Translations under genes and position numbers: made by a program
NCBI GenBank assembly: GCA_903835005.1
Contig: CAILLK010000069.1
Location: 1-50,106 of the forward strand
DNA: 50,106 nt
Source of the DNA: an uncultured Bacteroidota bacterium
Lineage (GTDB): Bacteria > Bacteroidota > Bacteroidia > Chitinophagales > Chitinophagaceae
Direction of reading: 5' to 3'
In this document: one piece after another, positions 1-8,181 of the stretch
How positions within the stretch are numbered: position 1 is the first letter of the stretch
Layout: every line of letters begins with the position of its first letter
The notes under the pieces: generated by a model
Seen by the model: only the letters and a program-made list of their open reading frames with translations
The model's database searches: none
What the model was told of the DNA's origin: nothing

Positions 1-68
1 CCGCTCCGCTTCCAGTCTTCAATCATCGACAACATCTGATGCCGATGTTTTGTTTTGTCTGACGTCAT
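1..68 (-). CDS. IS66-like accessory protein TnpA, N-terminal fragment cut by contig end
   Basis: The reading frame opens with an ATG at 68 and runs off the contig after 22 codons. It reads MTSDKTKHRHQMLSMIEDWK followed by Arg-Ser. The pattern of a short basic start followed by a W-x-x-S-G segment (the Gly is visible in the longer right-hand copy) resembles the beginning of IS66 TnpA (ORF1) proteins, which go on to a helix-turn-helix. Only the first residues are visible, so IS3-type or other small HTH transposase subunits remain possible. Confidence 0.5.
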   Translation of the reverse strand, partial: MTSDKTKHRHQMLSMIEDWKRS

Positions 69-138
69 GCTCTTTTTTAACCAGCAAAATTACTGATGGC
101 ATTCGCCATTAGAAATATGTGGTTGGTCGGTCGGATAC
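1..138 (-). mobile_element. Left-end fragment of an insertion sequence (probably IS66 family)
   Basis: These 138 bases are the exact reverse complement of the last 138 bases of the element at 49968-50106. On the minus strand the shared block starts GTATCCGACCGACC at position 138, which I take as the IS tip; IS66-family tips usually begin with GTA. The flanks differ immediately outside this point, which fixes the boundary. The element reads outward, off the contig. Family assignment is an inference from the tip and the start of the encoded protein. Confidence 0.75.
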
Positions 139-180
139 TCCCTAGAATCTGTTACAGAGTCAAAACTATACCAGTTCCAA

Positions 181-217
181 TAGAATATAGGCAGGGTTGC
201 CCCTGCCCAATATTCTA
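181..217 (-). terminator. Long hairpin after the DUF932 gene
   Basis: TAGAATAT pairs with ATATTCTA and, inside it, GGCAGGG pairs with CCCTGCC around a four-base loop. It lies 10 bases beyond the stop codon of the DUF932 gene on the minus strand. There is no clear T-run, so it may be a rho-independent-like terminator or an mRNA 3'-end stabiliser. Confidence 0.5.
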
Positions 218-226
218 CCCCACCTT

Positions 227-1291
227 TTAATTCATCCTGAAAGCATCTGCACCGTGTTTCTCAAACTGTTCACACAATTTGAATGCAGTCTGTGAGCGTT
301 GCAATCCTGTACCAAACAGTATGGAATTCAGCTTATCGTCTCCCGTCTTGAATTCCTTCACATTTTGGTAAAAACCAGTCACCGCATTGAACGCTCCGAA
401 CAAAGTACCCTTTGTTGTCTCTGTCTGCTGGGTACTACTTTGCATGGCATATTGGAAGGTATTCTCGCAAATGTTCGTAAAGGCTGTTGAAAGCTCATCA
501 GTTGCCCCTTTTCTGACATTATCTAGTACTTCCCTGCTTGGAGCCATAGCCTCTTGAATCAGTCGCATTACCTGCTTGTCGGTTACCCTCACCTTTGCCC
601 ATTGGTTGAATATGGCATCCAGTTGCTGAGTTAATGTATTGGATATACCCATGATTTTGTGAGCATTTTTAAGCCGTTCCTGTGCGCTGTCGGTGTGACG
701 AATCTTTACCACGTTTGAGCAGTTGCTTAATGCCATACTCAATGTGTTTTGGCAAACAATGCGAACCGGTGTAAAAGCTGCGGTAATGCTGCCAGAGCCA
801 TCATGTGAGGTGGTCAAAAAGATGTACTTTTCTATGAGATCATCGCTGCCTACTTTGATGTAGTCCGGGAGTTTGGCAGTGATGAATACTTTCTGTCCGG
901 CGCTACCAAGGGCACCTGCAGTCTCATACATGATTCCGTCACCTCCAACTATGGAATCAAAGAATGTGAATGCATCAGTATTCTGTACGATCTTGTAATC
1001 TTTGCCTACCATACCAAGTACCTGATCTGTGTCGGTTCTTACGGTGGCATAATATCCCGGCACCTCTATTTCCGGGATTTTAATGTCTGAGTCTTCGCTT
1101 GCTTTGAAATTCTCCGTATCATACGTAAATACGGGGCGTTTCTCTACGATGTAATCAAGCCCTGCAAACTGCAATGCTTCAGTGCTGGTAGGATAGTTTT
1201 CTACTATTTTCCCTAACCCATGCCAGGCCTTTTTTTGGACTGTAAAAAACGAGGCCTGTCCTGATTTGTTAAAATGGATGTTGTGTGCCAT
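227..1291 (-). CDS. DUF932 domain-containing protein (phage/plasmid-like protein)
   Basis: A 354-residue protein that reads as a full-length DUF932 (TIGR03299-type) member. The N-terminal AWHGLGK segment is near residues 23-29, followed by the family's conserved region with the VRTDTDQVLGMVGKDYKIVQ stretch and the central TTSHDGSGSITAAFTPVRIV segment. Length is normal for the family (about 300-400 residues). The family is common on phages, plasmids and integrative conjugative elements; the molecular role is not established. No signal peptide or membrane segment is visible. It is the first complete gene inside the left IS, and a strong hairpin follows its stop. Its presence suggests that the left part of the contig derives from a mobile element. 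Confidence 0.88.
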   Translation of the reverse strand: MAHNIHFNKSGQASFFTVQKKAWHGLGKIVENYPTSTEALQFAGLDYIVEKRPVFTYDTENFKASEDSDIKIPEIEVPGYYATVRTDTDQVLGMVGKDYKIVQNTDAFTFFDSIVGGDGIMYETAGALGSAGQKVFITAKLPDYIKVGSDDLIEKYIFLTTSHDGSGSITAAFTPVRIVCQNTLSMALSNCSNVVKIRHTDSAQERLKNAHKIMGISNTLTQQLDAIFNQWAKVRVTDKQVMRLIQEAMAPSREVLDNVRKGATDELSTAFTNICENTFQYAMQSSTQQTETTKGTLFGAFNAVTGFYQNVKEFKTGDDKLNSILFGTGLQRSQTAFKLCEQFEKHGADAFRMN

Positions 1292-1925
1292 ATGCTATTT
1301 GTTATTTGGTTACGTCTTTGGTAGGGCTGATATGCCCGGTATTTGCTACTGTAGTCCTTGTGAAAGCCCACTTCGGCTGAAAAATGTATGTATGCTGCCG
1401 ATAGCGACAAGTAAGAAGGCATGTGGAGGAAAGGAGCAAGGTTTTGCCGAAGAAAATACGACCTCAACAGAATTGGTTCATTGATTGTCCGAGTGTGGAG
1501 ATTTTGTTCGGCAAATTCACAAACGGGCATTAGCGGAAGTGCTGACCTTGTCCTTTGTGGAGCAGGCCGGTACCTTTGCTGTCGGGGAGCAGAAAGACAA
1601 AACTGAGAGATTAAATACCGCTGAAATATTCAAACTGAAAAGAGAGGTACGGCTTCTTCTGCCGTTCTTCTCTTGCTACCCGGAGCAAAATCTGAAGATG
1701 TTCTGATTTTGCGTTGTTGATTTGCCTGGGAGAAGAAAGTGGAATGAATAGTATCGACCTCGGAAAGCTTAAAGTACGAAAATTCAAAGCAAATAATACC
1801 GTTATTCAACGGTATTATTTTCCGTTGAACAAACACTTCATGATAAAAGAATCAATTTAATTTTATTGCCAAAATAAGTGGGTTGCTGAAAACACTTTTC
1901 CAGAGTAGGCAAAAAATAACATGCT
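1292..1925. other. Gene-free stretch upstream of the DUF932 gene
   Basis: About 630 bases with only short overlapping frames on both strands, none with recognisable protein character. It probably includes the leader and promoter of the minus-strand DUF932 gene. Around 1638-1675 an imperfect hairpin is visible (AAGAGA with TCTCTT outside, ACGGC with GCCGT inside). A second, perfect hairpin is listed separately at 1791-1820. Confidence 0.5.
1791..1820. terminator. Perfect 13-bp stem, 4-base loop, bidirectional terminator-like hairpin
   Basis: AAATAATACCGTT (1791-1803) pairs perfectly with AACGGTATTATTT (1808-1820) around the loop ATTC. The stem base is A-rich on one side and T-rich on the other, so it could stop transcription in either direction. 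It insulates the DUF932 leader region from the gene at 1926. Confidence 0.6.
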
Positions 1926-2168
1926 ATGTCAAACAAAAATCAATTTACAATAGACCTGGGTAATTTGGAATTATCCGACACACAGAGATCAGGAATCAAT
2001 GCAGCGATACAAAAAGCTGTTCTAAGTGAGGTGGCAAATTACGACTTGTCCAAAAAACAAGTATGCATCTCATTTCCTTGCCACCCTATTTATGGAATCA
2101 TTATTCACCAACATCCAATTCCACCGGTCGGCGAAACAGAGAAAGGACCTGTGAATGATAAGATTTAA
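1926..2168 (+). CDS. Small hypothetical protein, leader-peptide-like
   Basis: An 80-residue protein starting MSNKNQFTIDLGNLELSDTQ. The first 45 residues look like an amphipathic leader (IDL-x-x-L-x-L then AAIQKAV), and the tail from about residue 46 is different in character, with FPCHPIYGIIIHQHPIPP. No transmembrane segment or signal peptide is visible. The next gene, 17 bases downstream on the same strand, encodes a Cys-rich protein, so the two are probably co-transcribed. I do not recognise the family with certainty. The two-part layout resembles a RiPP precursor, but no RiPP-modifying enzyme is seen nearby, so that stays a guess. Confidence 0.6.
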   Translation: MSNKNQFTIDLGNLELSDTQRSGINAAIQKAVLSEVANYDLSKKQVCISFPCHPIYGIIIHQHPIPPVGETEKGPVNDKI

Positions 2169-2185
2169 GCTAAATAACAAACCAA

Positions 2186-2599
2186 ATGAAGCCTGATACT
2201 ATCATATGTCCATCATACAATTGCAAGCCGGGTTCTCAGTTATTGGGAATACGGCAGGACAACGGAATAGTGGCCATTCTTCCCCAACCGCTGCCGGTAG
2301 ATGAGCAGTTCATTGAAACAACGAAACACCATGAGATGCCTGTACAGCAGCGGTTTCGCTTCACAAACAAATGTATATCAACAGGCTGCGGACAATGGAA
2401 TGGCACAGGTTGCGGAGTTGTAGAAAATGTAATGCAATACATAGACCAGATTCCCGATATTGCAGGTGAATTACATCCCTGTGGTATTCGCAGTCAGTGT
2501 CGATGGTATCTACAGCGAAAATCGGATGCGTGCAAAATATGTCCTTATGTTCTTTATCAAGTAACAGAAGAGGATGTATTAGAAATGCAAAAAACTTAA
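2186..2599 (+). CDS. Cys-rich hypothetical protein
   Basis: A 137-residue soluble protein with ten cysteines. Two are near the N terminus (CPSYNC) and the rest lie in spaced groups: CISTGCGQWNGTGC near 63-76, then CGIRSQCRWY and CKICP towards the end. The spacing suggests metal or Fe-S binding. No signal peptide is visible. It ends with an acidic EEDVLE segment. It follows the 80-residue small protein by 17 bases and is followed by a strong terminator, so the two genes form one short operon. Function unknown; the Cys pattern alone does not name a family I am sure of. Confidence 0.65.
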   Translation: MKPDTIICPSYNCKPGSQLLGIRQDNGIVAILPQPLPVDEQFIETTKHHEMPVQQRFRFTNKCISTGCGQWNGTGCGVVENVMQYIDQIPDIAGELHPCGIRSQCRWYLQRKSDACKICPYVLYQVTEEDVLEMQKT

Positions 2600-2628
2600 A
2601 TCGTGTATCCGGTTTTAAACAATTTTCA

Positions 2629-2673
2629 AACCAAGAAAGGTTAGTGTTTATTCACGGCTTTTCTTGGTTTTTT
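2629..2673 (+). terminator. Rho-independent terminator after the 1926-2599 operon
   Basis: AACCAAGAAA (2629-2638) pairs with TTTCTTGGTT (2660-2669), followed by an unbroken T-run to 2673. It sits 30 bases after the stop of the Cys-rich protein gene. Confidence 0.75.
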
Positions 2674-2711
2674 CTGAAAAAAGTACACCTTGCATACGGA
2701 ATAAATTAAGC

Positions 2712-3005
2712 TTATCGCAACCGTTCCGGAATATCCTGTTGTGGCATCTCCACAGTTAAATATGCAACTGCCTGCTTACATGCATCCCTTGCAAATGAGC
2801 CGAAAATTCGTTCACATCTATATACAAAGTTATCAATCACAGATTTCGGATCACCGATAATTCTTAGTCCAAAAGATTCCCTGTTTAAGATTTGTATCCC
2901 GCTTGTTTTCTCTGCTATTTGCCATGCAAGAGAACCAAGGATAAGTTCCTGTTCTTTGAGTATCCGGGACAGTATTTTGTTGTAAATGGTGATGTCAGTA
3001 ACCAT
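2712..3005 (-). CDS. Small hypothetical protein paired with an 8-TM protein
   Basis: A 97-residue, mostly helical protein with the pattern LKEQELILGSLAWQIA, then a GDPKSVIDNFV segment and a C-terminal IFGSFARDACKQAV helix. There is no membrane segment or signal peptide. It lies seven bases downstream of the 277-residue membrane protein on the same strand, so the two are almost certainly one transcript. It may be a cytoplasmic partner of that protein. I do not recognise the family. Confidence 0.7.
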   Translation of the reverse strand: MVTDITIYNKILSRILKEQELILGSLAWQIAEKTSGIQILNRESFGLRIIGDPKSVIDNFVYRCERIFGSFARDACKQAVAYLTVEMPQQDIPERLR

Positions 3006-3012
3006 ACATCAT

Positions 3013-3846
3013 TTACAGTTCCGGCAATATCCGCCGGACCCCCCCCATGACCAAAAGGGCAAGTGCCATTAAGAAGTATGACATGAAGTACAGGTAATCG
3101 TTGGCTCCGCCAACTATCCATGTTCCGGCATTAGCCTGATACAGAAACATGAAGTCGGAAAGGTATTGGAAGGCCAATGCTATGAGCAGGAAAAACAATG
3201 GCCATTTCATGGCTCCTAGGTTGTAATTGATTGAACTGAGATATGCGATGAGGACAATGGAGATATATGTTGCTTGACCAAGCGGATATGCGAAATCCAA
3301 AATGACTTTCATTGGATTTGACCAGTTGAATACATATCCATGAATGAAGAACAGGTAGGACGTAATGAGAATTATGAGTGGGATTATGATTGCGATAAGT
3401 CTCTTTTTAAGTGATCGCGTAGATACCTGGAATCCGGTGGCTTTGAGTAAAAGCCATGCCCCACCAATGTATGAAAGTACACTACCCATAAAGCCAACGT
3501 CTCCTAGAGAAGGATATGGGATGGTTGTATTATTGAAGTAATTATAGTAGCTATCTACACTCTGACCAAAGGATTGCAGTAACAAGCCAATGGAGAAAAA
3601 CAGGATTGCCTTCCCAATGAGACTCTTGTATCCATCCCATTTTCTGGAAGCCATAAAGCCAATGATGCAGCCAAATAGCGCCATGACCTGGTATGCCGAA
3701 CCCCAAGCCTGGCGCAATCCTTCATTGACGCTCTGATTAAAGGCATGAATGTATATGAACCATACCGTGATTGCCAAAAACAAAATACCAGCAGTGGCAT
3801 ATATCCATTTGTCTTTTTGCAGAATACTTGCCGCTTGTTCCTTCAT
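3013..3846 (-). CDS. Eight-TM membrane protein of unknown function
   Basis: A 277-residue protein with about eight hydrophobic segments and short loops. The loop between TM3 and TM4 carries a PSLGDVGFMGSVLSYIGG stretch. The S-x-x-D motif before a TM is reminiscent of the membrane sensor regions placed in front of diguanylate cyclases and histidine kinases. Here no output domain follows; the C terminus ends in VRRILPEL. The only partner is the 97-residue protein 7 bases downstream. It may be a stand-alone membrane sensor, which is inference from topology. The gene diverges from the one at 3949. Confidence 0.72.
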   Translation of the reverse strand: MKEQAASILQKDKWIYATAGILFLAITVWFIYIHAFNQSVNEGLRQAWGSAYQVMALFGCIIGFMASRKWDGYKSLIGKAILFFSIGLLLQSFGQSVDSYYNYFNNTTIPYPSLGDVGFMGSVLSYIGGAWLLLKATGFQVSTRSLKKRLIAIIIPLIILITSYLFFIHGYVFNWSNPMKVILDFAYPLGQATYISIVLIAYLSSINYNLGAMKWPLFFLLIALAFQYLSDFMFLYQANAGTWIVGGANDYLYFMSYFLMALALLVMGGVRRILPEL

Positions 3847-3923
3847 GTAAGTGTAAGTATATCAGCTTTGTATTGTGATGCAAGATTATAATAAACGTAT
3901 GTACACCGATTGAATTAATTAAA

Positions 3924-3931
3924 TACATTTG
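3924..3931 (+). promoter_or_regulatory. Bacteroidota -7 promoter element TACATTTG
   Basis: TACATTTG matches the TAnnTTTG consensus and lies 17 bases before the ATG at 3949. A clear -33 TTTG is not visible. Confidence 0.5.
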
Positions 3932-3948
3932 TATCTCAAACATAACCT

Positions 3949-4233
3949 ATGGTACTCCTCATTTTAGAATACGAAGAAAAAGTCAGGATAATTAATGAAA
4001 AGTATTTGCTGCAATACCAGATATCATTTGCAGGCGAAAAAACACCTGAAAATGGAGAGCAATTTTTAAGAGATTATGAACCTAAATTCAGGAGAGACTT
4101 CACACTACTAGCCCTTGAGACTGTGAGTCAGTTTCCGGAAAATACAAATTTCAGAAACTCAATCATGGAAAAAAACGGACTTAATGTTGTTAGGCTATAT
4201 GACCTGATTAGTGGCATTTCCGAAAAAAGCTAG
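3949..4233 (+). CDS. Hypothetical protein
   Basis: A 94-residue charged, mostly helical soluble protein. It is rich in Glu, Lys and Asn, with no signal peptide, membrane segment or recognisable motif. A -7-like element precedes the ATG at suitable distance, which supports this start. The next gene on the same strand starts 28 bases after its stop. Function unknown. Confidence 0.55.
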   Translation: MVLLILEYEEKVRIINEKYLLQYQISFAGEKTPENGEQFLRDYEPKFRRDFTLLALETVSQFPENTNFRNSIMEKNGLNVVRLYDLISGISEKS

Positions 4234-4261
4234 CGAATTTAAAACAAAGAATTATCATAGG

Positions 4262-4519
4262 ATGGAGGACACTACAAAGCTTGAAGCGATTATAGAAAAA
4301 CTGAACAAAGGAATGCACTTCGGACTCTTCGATGACGGAAACAAATGCTACTTCCAGGACGGAGAACATGTGAGCTATACTGATCTATGGAAATCTCTGC
4401 ATATGGTTCATAAACTGGACCATCATCATAAAACGCTGCCGGAAATCTGCCCAGATACATTTGTTGGGGCTTTTAAGTACAAGTTCTCCAGGCACAAATG
4501 GAAGAAAAATAGGTCATAA
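4262..4519 (+). CDS. Hypothetical protein
   Basis: An 85-residue protein starting MEDTTKLEAIIEKLNKGMHF. An upstream in-frame ATG at 4211 would overlap the preceding gene and add 17 residues without recognisable character, so I prefer 4262. The sequence has a compact alpha/beta look (GLFDDGNKCYFQDGEHVSY) followed by a His-rich helix (MVHKLDHHHK) and a basic C terminus. Function unknown; it is probably co-transcribed with the upstream gene. Confidence 0.55.
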   Translation: MEDTTKLEAIIEKLNKGMHFGLFDDGNKCYFQDGEHVSYTDLWKSLHMVHKLDHHHKTLPEICPDTFVGAFKYKFSRHKWKKNRS

Positions 4520-4628
4520 GAAGAATCGGAAATTTCAAAAACAGAAATTACTTGACTCAAAATGATAAAAGCAACTAAGCGTAATTAAAAAGATCATTAG
4601 AAAGCAATAAATAGATCTTCTCAATGTT

Positions 4629-5642
4629 TTAAAAATTTAGCATATAATTCTCCACCCATTGGATGATGTCAGAATGATCTTTCAACTCTAAAATAAACGG
4701 ATTAGATTTTTGCCGAGCTCTAACTCCCGATGTAAATGAGGATGTTGTGAAGATAATACCTTTGTTGGCATCTTCACTGCGAATCACATCGCAAAATGAC
4801 CGAACAATATCAATGCCAACTGGTCTGTTTTTTCCATATTTTTTACATTCCACTAAATATTTAAGAGGCATACCGTTGTCAAAACGAAGTGCGATAATAT
4901 CATATCCACCATCTCTAGTTTGTTTGGTTAATTCAACGGCATAGCCTTTTTTGTTGAGTAGTTCTGCAACCAATTCCTCGAACTCTCTGGGTCTGATCTT
5001 AAACAAGTTTGCGTTATTTTTATAGATGTCTTGAATGACCTTCTTAATCGTCTTTGCTTCAGTAATTAACAGGGACGGCGTAATAATTTGAGAAGCTTCG
5101 GTGTCATTTGGTTCTGCGATTTTTGATAAATCGTATTCAACCTTATAAAAATTCTGTTTGTTTATAAAATGCTCATTAAATATCCGACTTGTCTTTAGAG
5201 TTGTGAATATACTTTCTTTCAATCCGAGAATGTTTTCAATTCCATCGTATAATTTTGGTAGTTTATAATCTATATGAAATAATTTTGGAAGAGACATATC
5301 CAGAGCATGTTTGCCTAACTGAGAAAGTGTAACTCCTCTCAATAATTCATGATTTGTAAATTGATTTTTGAAAAAATTACGCTCTGCCAGTTCGGCTTTC
5401 CAGAATAGCTGCTCCTTTGATACTCCCATATCAGGTAATTTCCACTTCACACTATCATCCAACAATGATTTAAGTTTTATAGCTCCAGTTAGAGCAAAAT
5501 GATCTGAAGCGATTTTAGGCAACATTGCAGCATCCATCGTTTTCCTCATATCCAAAATATCATTGCGAAACAAAGTTGCCTCCTTGATTCTTTGCATATC
5601 TCGAACAATTTCAGTCATCCCCTTATGTATTGTCATAGCCAA
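4629..5642 (-). CDS. Restriction endonuclease, Mrr-type catalytic domain
   Basis: A 337-residue protein with a C-terminal Mrr_cat domain (PD-(D/E)xK nuclease fold). Visible are the FEELVAELL helix (221-229), DGGYD with the catalytic Asp at about 248, the E-x-K motif in VECKKY (Glu265, Lys267) and the downstream KGIIFTTSSFTSGVR segment. The first 210 residues have no recognisable domain and are helical; in this family such regions usually recognise DNA or link subunits. No methyltransferase or HsdS gene lies nearby, which suggests a stand-alone type IV-like enzyme against modified DNA. That specificity is inference. It is isolated by spacing on both sides. Confidence 0.82.
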   Translation of the reverse strand: MAMTIHKGMTEIVRDMQRIKEATLFRNDILDMRKTMDAAMLPKIASDHFALTGAIKLKSLLDDSVKWKLPDMGVSKEQLFWKAELAERNFFKNQFTNHELLRGVTLSQLGKHALDMSLPKLFHIDYKLPKLYDGIENILGLKESIFTTLKTSRIFNEHFINKQNFYKVEYDLSKIAEPNDTEASQIITPSLLITEAKTIKKVIQDIYKNNANLFKIRPREFEELVAELLNKKGYAVELTKQTRDGGYDIIALRFDNGMPLKYLVECKKYGKNRPVGIDIVRSFCDVIRSEDANKGIIFTTSSFTSGVRARQKSNPFILELKDHSDIIQWVENYMLNF

Positions 5643-6720
5643 AAAGAGTTAAAGTTCAGGAATATAATTTAAAGATGGTTACTAAAATTTTCCAATTAAC
5701 TTTTTTGTCGAATACCCGTAATCTACTAAGGATATTGTGGAAGGATCATGCTTGATAAACACCATATCTATTTAACTTAAGAATGTGCGTTGGCAAGTAA
5801 AAGCGCCTGCGGCCGTGCGTATGAAAGAAGTGATTGCAATCCTATATTGCGATCACTGTGCGGCTCGCCAGAAAGCGAAAAGAGCGAAGAATGAGCGTTT
5901 TCGCTGCGAGTGCCACCAGGCTGGGGTAAATAGCCAGGCATGACGAAGGAATGCGGTATTTACACAGTGCAGGATTTTGCGTTGGCATTGCAAATGAGCG
6001 TTGGCGTGTGAAGCAAAATCTGTAACGCAGCCGGTGGCTTCGCGGGCGAGCACATACGAGGGCAGCGGGTGTACTTTTGTCGGTTTGAAAAGCCAGGAAC
6101 GAAGTAGCCATCCGGCATATAGCAAGCGGTATAGCATGGGATTTGTGCAAGGCTGTGTGTTGTAAGCATAAATGCCAAGCTGTACCGGCCTGTGGGGCAG
6201 AGCTAGCCGGAATGAAGCTACACAGTGAATGGATTGAGGACGGACAAAAGGACACATGAGCTGCCGTAAGGCTTTTTTGTGAGATGCAAACAATGTGCCA
6301 CGCTCCAAACCCTGAGCCAAACTTTCCACTGTAGTGGGAATTCGGCGAAGGGCAAATAACCTATTGCCCGTTCCTTTGAAAGTTAACTAAACCGGGCATG
6401 TGGTTGTTTGGCGTGGTCGCATTGTTTGCTGAACAAAAAAGACTCACTCCGATTTACCTGTGGGTGGCTGGCTGTCGAGCGGTAGCGGAGCAGACATCGT
6501 TTAGATGTGTGCATTAGCATACCAAAGCCATTTCGTTATACGTGAAATATTGTTCCTATATTTCATCAATCAGGCTACGACGTTTATTTTGGAAACGATG
6601 TGATTACGTTCGATTATTGTAAAATAAAATCTAGGTAAACAAAAGCATTCAAGCAAGTGAATCCACTAATTGATTTGAGTTTGCATTCTAATCATGTTTT
6701 ACTTTATCAAAAGTCTCTAT
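5643..6720. other. 1.1 kb gene-free stretch, GC-rich centre with hairpins
   Basis: No convincing gene. From about 5780 to 6530 the sequence is visibly richer in G and C than the AT-rich flanks. The longest frames there (such as 5853-6329 minus) are rich in Cys, His, Trp and Arg and look like non-coding sequence. Hairpins include AGTGATTGCAAT with ATTGCGATCACT (5829-5857, one mismatch), CCACTGTAGTGG near 6328, and GGGCAA with TTGCCC (6350-6369). TACACAGTG occurs near 5962 and again near 6210. It may be mobile-element backbone or a structured RNA; I cannot name it. Confidence 0.4.
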
Positions 6721-7299
6721 CTAAGGTACGATTGCTACAGCATTAACTTGAATTTTAATTGCTTCCAAAGCAGAAGGATTCCTTAAAGCTAAATAAACGA
6801 TCTGATCCTGTTCAACCGGCTTGAATTCTAATGAAACCTTGCAGTTTACACAAGCTTGGCGGTCTGCCAAAGAGTAGGTGGACCAATACCCATCATTCTT
6901 AGCGACAAACATAGATTCATCTTTCTGTGAAGTGAGTATATATGCATCTACAGTCTGGGTACTGATGGGGATTTGAAGTTTGCTAGCTAAACTCGCTAAA
7001 GCAGGACTCCCTGTGGTATACAATGTGCCGATAGCCAATGCCAAATTTAATGCTTCTGGTGTTTCGGAACTCCGGTACGCTTGAATAGTGTACACTAATC
7101 CAACTGCATGTTGAGGAATCCGGATGGGTATAGTTACCCGGCTTCTTCCACCCATTCCTGCTCGAACTCCTCCATTTAAAGATCGAATCTCATTGTCTAT
7201 AAGTGAAACAGTGGTTTGACAAAATGCAATCTGAACAAAAAAGACGAAGAAAAGGCATAGGAAATTTTGCCAAACAAAGAGAGTGAATTTGATTTTCAT
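6721..7299 (-). CDS. Secreted hypothetical protein
   Basis: A 192-residue protein with a clear signal peptide: basic MKIKF, then a long hydrophobic run rich in Phe and Leu, and a likely cleavage after IAFCQ. The mature part is beta-rich, with Gly/Arg-rich GGVRAGMGGRSRVTIPIRIP near residues 43-62 and two cysteines in the ACVNCK pair near 149-152. Its export points to a periplasmic or surface role. I recognise no family. It lies upstream of a large gene-free stretch and about 200 bases from the SH3/DUF3761 gene on the same strand. Confidence 0.65.
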   Translation of the reverse strand: MKIKFTLFVWQNFLCLFFVFFVQIAFCQTTVSLIDNEIRSLNGGVRAGMGGRSRVTIPIRIPQHAVGLVYTIQAYRSSETPEALNLALAIGTLYTTGSPALASLASKLQIPISTQTVDAYILTSQKDESMFVAKNDGYWSTYSLADRQACVNCKVSLEFKPVEQDQIVYLALRNPSALEAIKIQVNAVAIVP

Positions 7300-7502
7300 T
7301 GATTCTGTTTTTTGGTTCCTACAATATTTATTATGATTCCCGGAGTTTTTAAAATACTCTTATGTATGTGATCAACCTAGAGTCCTTCCATAAAAAACGT
7401 TCTCTTCCTGAACCGATTTAGGGATGTAGGGAGACCTGACCAGTGGGTCAGAGCTGAGCATTCTGTCATTAGACTACTGTGCAGCGGACCTACGGGATTT
7501 TA

Positions 7503-7970
7503 TCATTTTAGCCATTTAGCTACGCCTCCATGGTGAGAACATGTACCGCGTCGGTTTTGACTAAAACTGTACGTGCCATCTCTGCATTGCGCTGTAGCGC
7601 CTGATGGTGGCGCATCATAGTGAGTGGGAGATTGCACGACATTTCCCCTTGAATTTGTATAGTGGTTTACAGGTCCAATTGGATGTGCAACCTGAGTGGG
7701 TTCTCCTGAATAATGTTTTTCTGGAGATCCAGCATATTGTCGTGCAATGAAACCGGAGTGACCAGAAATCGTAACCTCACACCATGTATCTTGACATCCA
7801 TTTAGTTCTATGGTTGTGCCTTTGGGAATTTGATAAACTACCTTTTCTTCAATAGTGGGTCCGGATCGTAAATTGACATTACTATTGGTGACTACTTTTT
7901 GAGCATTGCTATGAATGGCAAAAAACACCAAGAATATAAGAAAATATATATTTTTCATATTTACTTTCAT
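7503..7970 (-). CDS. Exported SH3-domain protein with C-terminal DUF3761
   Basis: A 155-residue protein with a signal peptide (cleavage near SNAQ, residue 23). A bacterial SH3 domain follows (NVNLRSGPTIEEKVVYQIPKG near 32-52, then WCEV and GFIARQYA). After a low-complexity linker the C terminus is a DUF3761 motif: GATAQCRDGTYSFSQNRRGT then CSHHGGVAKWL. Bacterial SH3 domains commonly bind cell-wall peptides. DUF3761 is a short Cys-containing domain of unknown role found at the ends of exported proteins. The domain order is typical, and length is complete. The role in the envelope is inferred. Confidence 0.85.
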   Translation of the reverse strand: MKVNMKNIYFLIFLVFFAIHSNAQKVVTNSNVNLRSGPTIEEKVVYQIPKGTTIELNGCQDTWCEVTISGHSGFIARQYAGSPEKHYSGEPTQVAHPIGPVNHYTNSRGNVVQSPTHYDAPPSGATAQCRDGTYSFSQNRRGTCSHHGGVAKWLK

Positions 7971-8075
7971 CTGTTTTGTATTAAGAATGAATAGATATTT
8001 GGATTACGTTATTTATGTGTCAGTAAAGGTAGGTGCATCATTTTTCCTGTGCAACGGGAAAAACTGCAAAGTGAT

Positions 8076-8135
8076 GGGGGTATTTTCCCCGTATCGTAAG
8101 GGGGTGTTTCCCCCCAGAAATAGGGTATATTTCCC
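8076..8135. repeat. Three tandem G-run/C-run palindromic boxes
   Basis: Three related inverted boxes sit 23-24 bases apart: GGGGGTATTTTCCCC (8076-8090), GGGGGTGTTTCCCCCC (8100-8115) and GGGTATATTTCCC (8123-8135). They lie about 105-165 bases upstream of the SH3/DUF3761 gene start. The regular spacing of about two helical turns fits an array of operator sites for a dimeric regulator. The regulator is unknown. Confidence 0.55.
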
Positions 8136-8181
8136 GGTTGACACTTGTTTATTTTACACGTAGTTTTACCGATTAATTATT

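Noticed and set aside
1213-1530. 105-codon minus-strand frame overlapping the DUF932 start
   Set aside because: It overlaps the conserved N terminus of DUF932 in another frame and has no domain-like features.
5815-5830. GTGCGTATGAAAG, resembling a group II intron 5' end (GTGCG)
   Set aside because: No reverse transcriptase gene and no recognisable domain V hairpin with the expected sequence downstream, so the match is probably chance.
5853-6329. 158-codon frame in the GC-rich stretch
   Set aside because: Unusual amino-acid content (Cys, His, Trp, Arg) and overlapping alternatives in other frames; no family character.
7915-8163. 82-codon plus-strand frame
   Set aside because: It overlaps the start of the SH3/DUF3761 gene and the G/C box array; low-complexity translation.
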